DNA from: CBDCCV01 sp965215025
Lineage (GTDB): Bacteria > Bacteroidota > Rhodothermia > Rhodothermales > Salinibacteraceae
Length of the DNA: 64,000 bases
Reading direction: 5' to 3'
Assembly: GCA_965215025.1 (NCBI GenBank)
Contig: CBDCCV010000002.1
Coordinates: 1,875,867-1,939,866, forward strand
In this document: positions 33,569-40,763 of the stretch, piece after piece
How positions within the stretch are numbered: the stretch's first letter is position 1
Layout of the letters: the number at the start of each line of letters is the position of its first letter
Notes under the pieces: model-generated
What the model was told of the DNA's origin: nothing
What the model saw: the letters and a program-made list of their open reading frames with translations, nothing else
The model's database searches: none
Program-made: the position numbers and the translations under genes

Positions 33569-34501
33569 ATGGACTCCCCTACCAACTTCGACTCCCTCCT
33601 CAACAAGCTGGAGGAAGTCCGCGCGGTTTTCGTGCTGAGCCGGCGCTCCATGCCGTTCCTGGAGGAATTCTTCGGCTTCGTGCAGGACGTGGCGCCGCTT
33701 ATCGAGGAGATCGACAAGGCCATCCGCCAGAGCAGCGGCGAGATGCCGCAGGCCAAGTCGCAGCTCGAGAGCGTCTCGCAGGCGACCGAGCTGGCCACCA
33801 CGGAGATCCTCGACCTCGTGGACGCCGTCCTGGCCGACCTCTGCGGCATCGAGCAGCGGATCGAGCGCGCCGCCGCGCAGGCCGCCGCCCTCGAAGCCGC
33901 CGACGAGCGCCTGATGGCGCTGCTGCGCGACGCGCTCGGCCCCGACGAGGCCGCCCTCTTGTCCGACGCCGAGGCTATCTACGAAGAGAAGCAGGCCCTC
34001 CGCGCCGAGCACGCCGCCGCCGATGATGTGGACGAGAGCGACGCGCTCGCTGCCGTCCGTCAGAAGATGAACCGCATCATGCTCTCGCTTCAGGTGCAGG
34101 ACATCACCTCGCAGCAGATCGCCGGCGTGAACCACCTCATCGAGTCGGTGCGCACGCGCCTTACGGATCTGACGCGGCGCTTCACGGCCGGCGGGGCGCC
34201 GCCCGTGGCCGCCCGGCCCGCCGCCAGCGAGCCGCTCACCTTCGACGCCGACGCGCGCTACGACCACGCCCCCGACCGGCAGCAGATGGCCGACGACCTG
34301 ATCGCGTCCTTCGGCAGCGGCGCGACCGGCAGCGGCGCGACCGACAGCGACGAGCCTGGCAGTGACCTGCCTGAGAGCGATGCCTTCGCCGGCGACGGCC
34401 ACGCCTCGGACGAGGCGCCGGACGCTCCGGCCGGTGCTCCAGCCGACGACGCCGCAGGTGCGCCCGTCTCGCAGGACGACATCGACGCCCTTTTTCAGTA
34501 G
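33569..34501 (+). CDS. cheZ: CheY-P phosphatase CheZ
   Basis: 310 residues. The long helical hairpin about 60-195 includes LQVQDITSQQIAGVNHLIES: D178 and Q182 sit at the positions of the CheZ pair (Asp143/Gln147 in Escherichia coli) used for CheY-P hydrolysis. Residues about 200-300 are Asp/Ala/Gly-rich linker. The tail SQDDIDALFQ resembles the C-terminal CheY-binding peptide and also the FliM N-terminal peptide LSQEEIDVLLN encoded nearby. CheZ is less common outside Proteobacteria, so its presence is notable. Confidence 0.88.
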   Translation: MDSPTNFDSLLNKLEEVRAVFVLSRRSMPFLEEFFGFVQDVAPLIEEIDKAIRQSSGEMPQAKSQLESVSQATELATTEILDLVDAVLADLCGIEQRIERAAAQAAALEAADERLMALLRDALGPDEAALLSDAEAIYEEKQALRAEHAAADDVDESDALAAVRQKMNRIMLSLQVQDITSQQIAGVNHLIESVRTRLTDLTRRFTAGGAPPVAARPAASEPLTFDADARYDHAPDRQQMADDLIASFGSGATGSGATDSDEPGSDLPESDAFAGDGHASDEAPDAPAGAPADDAAGAPVSQDDIDALFQ

Positions 34502-34590
34502 CGGCTCGCGGTCCCTCGCCGGGTCGCGCTCGGCGGCTCCGCCACTGCCGACTCTGCCATTGCCGCCGGCCGGTTAGAAGAACGCGGCGG

Positions 34591-34603
34591 GGAATATTTT
34601 TCC
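34591..34603. promoter_or_regulatory. AT-rich dyad GGAATATTTTTCC upstream of motA
   Basis: Near-identical to GGAAATTTTTTCC before fliS (14248). Both lie 63-86 bases upstream of the ATG. Possible operator or UP-like site. Confidence 0.35.
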
Positions 34604-34613
34604 GGCTTCCGGG

Positions 34614-34629
34614 CGGCATTCTTTCCGCT
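34614..34629 (+). promoter_or_regulatory. Weak sigma-54-like element before motA
   Basis: CGGCATTCTTTCCGCT has the GG-N10-GC spacing of sigma-54 promoters but a poor -12 region. A similar GGCAT-NN-TTT-N-CGC lies at 38850-38865 before fliO. Low confidence. Confidence 0.25.
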
Positions 34630-34655
34630 TACCTGCATTCTCGTTCAGCTCCCAT

Positions 34656-34661
34656 AAGGAG
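34656..34661 (+). promoter_or_regulatory. Shine-Dalgarno AAGGAG before motA
   Basis: AAGGAG with a 5-base spacer to the ATG at 34667. Nearly every other start in the window lacks a recognisable SD, so motA may be translated at a higher rate. Confidence 0.8.
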
Positions 34662-34666
34662 AAGTC

Positions 34667-35470
34667 ATGAAGAAGTCCACCCCCATCGGCCTGCTCACGG
34701 GACTCGGCCTCATCTTCGGGGCCATCTTTCTGGGCACCGGCTGGCAGACGTTTTTCGACCCGGCCTCGCTGCTGCTCGTCATCGGTGGGACGGCGGCGGC
34801 GCTGGTGGTGACGTACTCCTTCGGCGACCTCAAGCAGATGCCCGCGGGCGTCAAGGGCCTCTTCGGCTTCGAGCCGCCGGCCTTCCGCGAGCGCGTGGAG
34901 CAGTTCTCGGACCTCTCCCGCACGGCCCGCCGCGACGGCCTCCTGGCCCTCGACCGCCAGCTCTCCACCATCGACGACCCCTTCGTGCGCTTCGGCCTGG
35001 AGCTGGCCGTGGACGGCACCGAGGAAGAGGAGATCGCCGGCCTGCTCAACCGCCGCCTCAGCGAGGACGCCAAGCGCAGCGCGCTCGTCCCCGGCTTTTT
35101 CAACAACGCCGGCATGTACGCCCCGGCCTTCGGCATGATCGGCACGCTCATCGGCCTGATCCAGATGCTCCAGAACCTGAGCGACCCCGCGCAGATCGGC
35201 GCTGGCATGGCGACGGCCATGATCACCACCTTCTACGGCGCGCTCCTGGCCAACCTCGTCTTCCTGCCGCTGGCCACGAAGGCGAAGACGCAGGCCGCGC
35301 TCGCCCTCAAGGACAAGGAGATCATCCGCGTCGGCATCCTCTCCATTGTGCGCGGCGACAGCCCGCGCCTCATCGAACGCCACCTGCGCCTCTACCTCAA
35401 CCCCGACGCCGCCGAGCCGGACGCCTCCGCCACTCCGGACAACGTGACGCCCATCTCTAAAGCCGCGTAA
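34667..35470 (+). CDS. motA: Stator protein MotA
   Basis: 267 residues with four membrane segments (about 5-25, 33-52, 150-170, 182-205). PGFFNNAGMYAPAFGMIGTL and IGLIQMLQNLSDPAQIGAGM with ATAMITTFYGALLANLVFLP carry the MotA signature and TM3-TM4 prolines. The cytoplasmic loop has charged residues (RLSEDAKRS) for FliG contact. It resembles the MotA/PomA group; ion specificity cannot be told. Starts with an unusually good SD; motB follows 58 bases later. Confidence 0.95.
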   Translation: MKKSTPIGLLTGLGLIFGAIFLGTGWQTFFDPASLLLVIGGTAAALVVTYSFGDLKQMPAGVKGLFGFEPPAFRERVEQFSDLSRTARRDGLLALDRQLSTIDDPFVRFGLELAVDGTEEEEIAGLLNRRLSEDAKRSALVPGFFNNAGMYAPAFGMIGTLIGLIQMLQNLSDPAQIGAGMATAMITTFYGALLANLVFLPLATKAKTQAALALKDKEIIRVGILSIVRGDSPRLIERHLRLYLNPDAAEPDASATPDNVTPISKAA

Positions 35471-35528
35471 GGGCGTGTGAGAGATTGCTTGACCTGCGCT
35501 TTTCCCCTCCCGCACGCTCGCACTCAAC

Positions 35529-36284
35529 ATGGACGACTTCTCCCCCCTAAACGCTGCCGAGCAGGACGACGCGCCCACGGCGCCGTTCTGGATGTCAACC
35601 TTCAGCGACATGATGACGCTCTTGATGACGTTCTTCGTGATGATCGTCGCCATGTCCGAGGTGAAGCAGGAGCAGTTCCACGAGGCGCTGAGCTACTTCC
35701 AGGGCCGCTCGGGCGTCTTGGCGCAGGAGGCCGCCGTCCCCACGACCACGACGGTCTCGTCGCCGTCGCAGGCCTCGCCGCGCACGCAGCACCAGCGCGC
35801 CGAGAAGCTGATGGCCTACCTGCGCGAGCACGACCTCGAGGACAAGGTGCAGGTGCAGCAGTCCGAAGAGGGCGTCCGCGTGGTGATCGCGGACTCGGTC
35901 ATGTTCCGCACGGGCGAGGCCGTGCTCATCGAACCCTCGCGCACGGTGCTGCGGCTCTTGAGCGGCCTCATCGACGCGGAGACGAAGGCCGTCGTCGTCG
36001 AGGGCCACACCGACGACCGGCCCATCCGCACGGCGCGCTATCCCTCGAACTGGGACCTCTCCACCGCGCGCGCCTCGTCGGCGGTACGCTTTCTGCTTGA
36101 GCAACCCCATGCGCTCCCACCCCATCGTTACGTGGCCATCGGCTACGGGCCGTACCGGCCGGTGCGCACCGGGCGCTCCGCCAGGGCGCGCGCCCGCAAC
36201 CGCCGCGTTGAAATCCTACTCAGCTCGACCTCATGGCAGAAGAAACCGCTCCCGCCCCAGACGAAGCCGCTGATGCGCCAGTAG
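35529..36284 (+). CDS. motB: Stator protein MotB
   Basis: 251 residues. The single membrane helix (about 20-42) has the ion-binding aspartate D27 in WMSTFSDMMTLLMTFFVMIV. The linker/plug is followed by the OmpA-like peptidoglycan-binding domain: VVIADSVMFRTGEAVLIEPS, VEGHTDDRPIRTARYPSNWD and LSTARASSAVRFLLE with the RARARNRRVEILL end. It anchors the stator to the cell wall. Its last 52 bases overlap the fliL start in another frame. Confidence 0.96.
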   Translation: MDDFSPLNAAEQDDAPTAPFWMSTFSDMMTLLMTFFVMIVAMSEVKQEQFHEALSYFQGRSGVLAQEAAVPTTTTVSSPSQASPRTQHQRAEKLMAYLREHDLEDKVQVQQSEEGVRVVIADSVMFRTGEAVLIEPSRTVLRLLSGLIDAETKAVVVEGHTDDRPIRTARYPSNWDLSTARASSAVRFLLEQPHALPPHRYVAIGYGPYRPVRTGRSARARARNRRVEILLSSTSWQKKPLPPQTKPLMRQ

Positions 36285-36757
36285 CCGACGAAGACGCCGG
36301 CCGCGGCATCGGCTTCTGGCTCGTGCTGGCCGCCCTCGTGGTGGTCCCCGCGCTGGGCGGCTCCTGGCTGGCCGTGAGCCAGTACGGATGGCTCGCCCGC
36401 ACCGCCTCCTCCTTCCAGGGCGATGCTCCTTCCCAAAACGGCGAGCCGGTCGAGTACGGCGCCTTCACGGAGCTGGAGAACCTGATCGTCAACCCCGCCG
36501 GCTCGCGCGGGGAGCGCTACCTGGCCGTCAGCCTCGGCTTCGAGGCCGCCGACGACGCCGTGCTGGCCGAACTCGAAGAGCGCGAGGTGGTCGTGCGCGA
36601 CGCCCTGCTGCGCCTCCTCAGCGACCACTCCGTCGAGGAGCTGAGCACCGTGGCGCAGCGCGACTCCCTGAAAGGCAAGCTGCTCGGCGCCGTCAACGCC
36701 CGCCTGCGCGAGGGCGCCATTGACCGCATCTACTTCACGCGCTACGTGCTGCAATAG
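36233..36757 (+). CDS. fliL: Basal-body/stator-associated protein FliL
   Basis: 174 residues. An acidic cytoplasmic N-terminus, one membrane segment about 27-48 (GFWLVLAALVVVPALGGSWL), and a periplasmic domain with FTELENLIVNPAGSRGERYL, AVSLGFEAADDAVLAELEER and VRDALLRLLSDHSVEELSTV, ending GAIDRIYFTRYVLQ, as in FliL. It supports stator function. It overlaps the 3' end of motB by 52 bases. Confidence 0.93.
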   Translation: MAEETAPAPDEAADAPVADEDAGRGIGFWLVLAALVVVPALGGSWLAVSQYGWLARTASSFQGDAPSQNGEPVEYGAFTELENLIVNPAGSRGERYLAVSLGFEAADDAVLAELEEREVVVRDALLRLLSDHSVEELSTVAQRDSLKGKLLGAVNARLREGAIDRIYFTRYVLQ

Positions 36758-36810
36758 CTCGGCGCGCCGCCGCTCTTTCTCTGCTTCTTTCGCCGCAGCC
36801 CTCGCTTTTC

Positions 36811-37917
36811 ATGGCCAAGCCGCTCAGCCAGGAAGAAATTGATGTCCTGCTCAACGCCGGCGACCAGCCCGGCGGCGCCGATGCGCGGGCGCCGCTGGCG
36901 CGGCCGTCCGGCGCCGTGCTGGCCGAAGAGGACGAGCGCGTGCAGCCGTACAACTTCAAGCGCCCGCGCCTCTTCTCGCAGGATCAGATGCGCATCCTGC
37001 ATTACGTGCACGAGTCCTTCGCGCGCGACCTCTCGGTGTACCTCTCCGCGCAGCTTCGCACCATCGTGGACATCGGCCTCTCGGCGGTGGACCAGGTGCT
37101 CTACTCAGAGTTCGTGATGTCGAGCGCGCCGCCCTCAGCGCTTTACGTGCAGGAGGCGCAGGGGCTGGGCCAGAAGATGGTGCTCGAGATCGACCCGCGC
37201 CTGATCATCTACACCATCGAGAAGCTCTTCGGCGGCGCCGGCGTCTTCCTCGACGCGCCGCGCGAGGTCTCGCAGATCGAGCAGCGCATCATGAGCAAGG
37301 TGATGGAGCGCGCCCTCGACGAGCTGGAAAGCGCCTGGGAGCAGGCCCACGACCTGAAGCTGCGCGAGGTGGCCTTCGAGTCCAACGCCGAGTTCGTGCA
37401 GATCATCCCGGCCGTGGAGCCGGCCATCGTGGCCGCCTTCGACGTCACCATCTACGACCAGCGCTCGTACATCAACATCTGCTACCCGTACCTGCTCTTG
37501 GAGAAGATGCTCGGCCGCGCGGGCATGAAGCAGTGGATCTCCAGCTCCACCGCGCCGGCGCCCGCGCGCGACCGCGCCCGCTACGAGGAGACGCTGCGCG
37601 CCACCTCGGTGGAGCTGAGCGCCGAGCTGGGCCGCGCGCGCCTGCCCGTGGCCGACCTCCTCGGCCTGCAAGAGGGCGACGTGGTGCCGCTCGCGCGCGG
37701 CGTGAAGGAGCCGGTCGAGGTGTACGTCAACGGCCGTCCCAAATTCAAAGCCGCCGCCGGCCGCTCCGGCAAGAAGCGGGCGTTGCGCATCACCGCCGTG
37801 GCCCCGATGCCTGCACCCGACGCTTCCGGCCCGGAGGCTCCAAACGGAACGGCCTCGCAGGCGCCCCCCTCGCCGCCCCCCTCGCACGCGCTTTCCCCCT
37901 CCCATGCCGATGAATAA
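36811..37917 (+). CDS. fliM: Motor switch protein FliM
   Basis: 368 residues. N-terminal CheY-binding peptide LSQEEIDVLLNAGD, then PYNFKRPRLFSQDQMRILHY and VHESFARDLSVYLSAQLRTI of the middle domain. EIDPRLIIYTIEKLFGG and IVAAFDVTIYDQRSYINICY with PYLLLEKML continue the fold. The C-terminal SpoA domain has SVELSAELGRARLPVADLLG, LQEGDVVPLARGVKEPVEVY and NGRPKFKAAAGR. The 3' end overlaps fliN by 14 bases, suggesting coupled translation of the switch proteins. Confidence 0.97.
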   Translation: MAKPLSQEEIDVLLNAGDQPGGADARAPLARPSGAVLAEEDERVQPYNFKRPRLFSQDQMRILHYVHESFARDLSVYLSAQLRTIVDIGLSAVDQVLYSEFVMSSAPPSALYVQEAQGLGQKMVLEIDPRLIIYTIEKLFGGAGVFLDAPREVSQIEQRIMSKVMERALDELESAWEQAHDLKLREVAFESNAEFVQIIPAVEPAIVAAFDVTIYDQRSYINICYPYLLLEKMLGRAGMKQWISSSTAPAPARDRARYEETLRATSVELSAELGRARLPVADLLGLQEGDVVPLARGVKEPVEVYVNGRPKFKAAAGRSGKKRALRITAVAPMPAPDASGPEAPNGTASQAPPSPPPSHALSPSHADE

Positions 37918-38779
37918 GCTGACCGCCCACATCCAGGAGGCTGAAGAAGCCCTCCGCACGCTGCTCTCGACGCTCCTCGGCGACGACCCCGGCCTTCATG
38001 CCGCGGCGCCCGCCGAGATGCCGCCCGCCGAAGCACAGGCCGCCGCCGAAGGGCGCCTCGTCCTCCACAGCGCCGAGCCGCCGTTCCTCGTCGCGCTCGA
38101 CGCCGAGTGGACGAGCCTCTTGTCCGAAGCCATGCTCGGCGCCCCGATGACGGCCGAGGACGACGGCGCCGCCGATCTCATCCAAGAGGTGGCCGCCCAA
38201 GGCTATGGCGCTGTGCAGACGGCGCTGGCGGCGACAGGCCTGAAGCTGCCCGCCGCCTCCTTCGCGTGCCATCTGTCCGGCGAGGACGCGCCGCTGCCGG
38301 AGGACACCGCCTGGGCCGTCCCCTTCACGGCGCAGAACGGCGCGCTCGAAGGCGTGGTCCTCCTCCCGGCCCTCTCTGCCGAGCCGGATGCCGACGCCGC
38401 TGCCGCCACTGCCGCCCCGAAGCGCTCGGCGCAGCAGCCTCCGGCGCAGGCGGCAACCGTAGCCCCCGCCGCCTTTGCCGACCTCGGCGCGGAGAACATC
38501 GGCGGGGACGGCGGCGGGCCGGGCAACCTGGGCCTCCTGGCCGAGGTGGAGCTGGAGGTGACCGCCGAGCTGGGCCGCCGCCGCCTCCCCCTGGCCGACA
38601 TGCTCAAGCTCACCACCGGCAGCGTCATCGAGCTGGAGAAGCTCGTGGGCGAGCCGCTGGCCATCTACGCCAACGGCCACCTCATCGCCGAGGGCGAGGC
38701 CGTGGTGATCGACGAGCAGTTCGGCATCCGCATCACCAACCTCGCCTCGAAGAGCCAGCGCGATAAGGCGTTCTTTTGA
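37904..38779 (+). CDS. fliN: Motor switch protein FliN with FliY/CheC-like N-terminal region
   Basis: 291 residues, far longer than a plain FliN (about 130). The C-terminal SpoA domain (about 205-285) has LLAEVELEVTAELGRRRLPL, ADMLKLTTGSVIELEKLVGE and PLAIYANGHLIAEGEAVVID. The N-terminal 170 residues resemble the CheC/CheX fold of FliY: DLIQEVAAQGYGAVQTALAA aligns with the phosphatase helix (ExxNxxxG), but the catalytic Asn is Ala (residue 99). So it is probably a structural FliY-type switch protein without phosphatase activity. It overlaps fliM. Confidence 0.85.
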   Translation: MPMNKLTAHIQEAEEALRTLLSTLLGDDPGLHAAAPAEMPPAEAQAAAEGRLVLHSAEPPFLVALDAEWTSLLSEAMLGAPMTAEDDGAADLIQEVAAQGYGAVQTALAATGLKLPAASFACHLSGEDAPLPEDTAWAVPFTAQNGALEGVVLLPALSAEPDADAAAATAAPKRSAQQPPAQAATVAPAAFADLGAENIGGDGGGPGNLGLLAEVELEVTAELGRRRLPLADMLKLTTGSVIELEKLVGEPLAIYANGHLIAEGEAVVIDEQFGIRITNLASKSQRDKAFF

Positions 38780-38848
38780 GTTTGGGGATGTGGGAGAAGG
38801 CCCGATCTTGCGTACTCCCACACTCCCATCCGCCCATACCCAAACGCC
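38780..38848. repeat. Octamer-type inverted element before fliO
   Basis: Left arm TTTGGGGATGTGGGAG, right arm ACTCCCACACTCCCATCC continuing in octamers CGCCCATA and CCCAAACG. The same family as the elements before flgG, fliR and flhA. Confidence 0.65.
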
Positions 38849-38849
38849 T

Positions 38850-38865
38850 GGCATCGTTTTCGCGG
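38850..38865 (+). promoter_or_regulatory. Weak sigma-54-like element before fliO
   Basis: TGGCATCGTTTTCGCG has GG-N10-GC spacing and a good TGGCA, with mismatches near -12. Possible internal promoter for the export-gate genes; low confidence. Confidence 0.25.
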
Positions 38866-38952
38866 AAGGGGTAGCGCCCATCGGGACGGCACGCTTTGAT
38901 GCGCCGCGCCGGTGGGCGCTTCCGGTTTCTGCCCCCCGCGATCCCGCGCCTC

Positions 38953-39522
38953 ATGTTTCGTCTTTCCGATCTGCGCCCCGGCGACCCGTCAGCTTCTCCT
39001 GACGCCTTCAATCTCCCTAAGCCGCTCCGATGGGCGCTCCTCGTTGGCGGCGGCCTTCTTCTCCTCTGGGGCCTGGCGCTCGTGATGCCGACGGCTGAGC
39101 CTGCCACCTCGGCTGAAGCGACAGCCGCCAGCGCGCCGGCGCTGCTGAGCGTCGGCAACCTGCTGGCGGTGCTGCTGCTTGCCGGAGGCGGCGCGTTGGC
39201 GCTTTACCTGCGCAGACGCGCGCCGGAAAACGGCGGCAGCGACGACGCGCCGCTGCGCGCGCTGAGCACGCTGCCCTTGGCGCAGGGGCAGCAGCTTCGG
39301 CTCGTTGCCTGCGGCGCGGACGTGCTCCTCCTCGGCGTCACCGCGCAGGAGATCACGCTGCTCCGGCGCTACGACCGCGCAGCCTTTGACGCCGCCTCTG
39401 CTGCTGCCTCCTCCGCTGACGCCTCGGACAGCGGCGGCGACGGCGCAGCCACCGCCGAGACGCCGGCGCCCTCCCTCACCGATCTGGTCCGCCACCACGC
39501 CTCGTTCGCCTCTCATGCTTGA
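38953..39522 (+). CDS. fliO: Flagellar export-gate accessory protein FliO
   Basis: 189 residues from ATG 38953 (an in-frame ATG at 38896 is possible). Two hydrophobic segments: about 26-45 (LRWALLVGGGLLLLWGLALV) and about 64-88 (SVGNLLAVLLLAGGGALALY). The SpoA-like cytoplasmic LSTLPLAQGQQLRLVACGAD and VLLLGVTAQEITLLRRYD match FliO. The Ala/Asp-rich tail is disordered. FliO helps FliP assemble. The stop overlaps fliP by 8 bases. Confidence 0.8.
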   Translation: MFRLSDLRPGDPSASPDAFNLPKPLRWALLVGGGLLLLWGLALVMPTAEPATSAEATAASAPALLSVGNLLAVLLLAGGGALALYLRRRAPENGGSDDAPLRALSTLPLAQGQQLRLVACGADVLLLGVTAQEITLLRRYDRAAFDAASAAASSADASDSGGDGAATAETPAPSLTDLVRHHASFASHA

Positions 39523-40336
39523 GCGCTTTTCCGTTCTTCGCGCCGTGCAGGTCGGGCGGCGGCTCGCGCCGGTGCTGGCGGCTGGCCTTGTGCTGCTCCT
39601 TGCCCTCGCGCCGGCGCCGGCCCTGGCACAGTCCGCTCCGGCGGACACCACGGCCTCGGCCCTCGGCGCGCTGCCGCAGGTGGACCTCGTGCCCGGCAGC
39701 GAGGAGTACGCCCTGCCGGTGCAGCTCCTCTTGCTCCTCACGGTGCTCTCGCTGGCGCCGGCCATCATCATGCTGATGACGAGCTTCACGCGCCTCGTCG
39801 TCGTCTTCAGCATCCTGCGCACGGCGCTCGGGATGCAGCAGTCGCCGCCGCGCCAGGTCATCATCGGCCTCTCCATCTTCCTCACCGTCTTCATCATGCA
39901 GCCCGTCCTGCAAGAGGTCAACGAAGGCGCGCTCCGGCCTTACATGAACGACGCCATCACGCAGCAAGAGGCCCTCGACCGCGCCTCGGCGCCGGTGAAG
40001 CGCTTCATGCTCGATCAGACGCGCGAGAAGGACCTCATGCTCTTTATGGACATGGCCGACATCCCCTCGTTCAACAGCACCGCCGAGGTGCCGCTGCATG
40101 TGCTCGTGCCGGCGTTCGTCATCAGCGAGCTGCGCATCGCCTTCCAGATCGGCTTCATGATCTTCCTGCCGTTCCTCTTGGTGGACCTCATCGTGGCGAG
40201 CGTGCTGATGTCGATGGGCATGATGATGCTTCCGCCTGTGATGATCTCCTTGCCGATCAAGCTCCTGCTCTTCGTCCTCACCGACGGGTGGTACCTCATC
40301 GTCGAGTCCGTCGTGCGCGGGTACCTCGGCGGATGA
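39515..40336 (+). CDS. fliP: Export-gate protein FliP
   Basis: 273 residues from ATG 39515. A cleavable signal peptide (VLAAGLVLLLALAPAPALAQ) precedes four membrane segments. Signature stretches: LAPAIIMLMTSFTRLVVVFS, ILRTALGMQQSPPRQVIIGL, LTVFIMQPVLQEVNEGA and LVPAFVISELRIAFQIGFMI with FLPFLLVDLIVASVLMSMGM and MMLPPVMISLPIKLLLFVL. FliP forms the core of the export gate with FliQ and FliR. It overlaps fliO. Confidence 0.97.
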   Translation: MLERFSVLRAVQVGRRLAPVLAAGLVLLLALAPAPALAQSAPADTTASALGALPQVDLVPGSEEYALPVQLLLLLTVLSLAPAIIMLMTSFTRLVVVFSILRTALGMQQSPPRQVIIGLSIFLTVFIMQPVLQEVNEGALRPYMNDAITQQEALDRASAPVKRFMLDQTREKDLMLFMDMADIPSFNSTAEVPLHVLVPAFVISELRIAFQIGFMIFLPFLLVDLIVASVLMSMGMMMLPPVMISLPIKLLLFVLTDGWYLIVESVVRGYLGG

Positions 40337-40358
40337 CGCCGCAGGCCCTCCTCGGCGC

Positions 40359-40379
40359 GGGCACGCCAGCGGCGTGCCC
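40359..40379. repeat. GGG...CCC(CTAC) palindrome, copy 3
   Basis: Perfect hairpin GGGCACGCC-AGC-GGCGTGCCC followed by CCTAC, between the fliP stop and fliQ start. The outer frame is the same as at 10261 and 17354, with different inner pairs. Confidence 0.75.
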
Positions 40380-40412
40380 CTACGGCATATTCTTCAACCC
40401 ACCTCAGTTTTT

Positions 40413-40682
40413 ATGAACAACGATGTCGCCCTCTACTGGCTGCAAGAATCGCTGCAGACGGCTTTCATGGTCTGCGCGCCGCTCCTCGGGGCGGCGCTCG
40501 CCGTGGGCCTCTTGGTGAGCCTCTTCCAGGCCGTCACCTCCATGCAGGAGATGACGCTGAGCTACATCCCGAAGATCATGGTCATCGCCGCGCTGCTCCT
40601 CCTGCTCGGCCCCTGGATGCTCTCCATGCTTACCGACTTCACCACGCACGTCTTCACCTTCATCCCCAACGTGTCGAAATAA
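40413..40682 (+). CDS. fliQ: Export-gate protein FliQ
   Basis: 89 residues from ATG 40413, the usual length. Two membrane segments: LQTAFMVCAPLLGAALAVGL and IPKIMVIAALLLLLGPWMLS. The VSLFQAVTSMQEMTLSYIPK stretch between them is the FliQ signature. It sits between fliP and fliR. Confidence 0.97.
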   Translation: MNNDVALYWLQESLQTAFMVCAPLLGAALAVGLLVSLFQAVTSMQEMTLSYIPKIMVIAALLLLLGPWMLSMLTDFTTHVFTFIPNVSK

Positions 40683-40763
40683 TTTTTGGACCGCGGACCG
40701 CAGACCGCGGACCGCTGGCAAAGCCTCCGCACGCCTACACCCCCATCCTCTCACACCCAAACG
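40683..40763. repeat. GGACCGC heptamer array plus octamer run before fliR
   Basis: Four tandem heptamers GGACCGC, GGACCGC, AGACCGC, GGACCGC from about 40687, then octamers CGCCTACA, CCCCCATC, CTCTCACA and CCCAAACG that end exactly at the fliR GTG. The repeat is open in the fliR frame, so gene callers may extend fliR through it. Confidence 0.75.
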
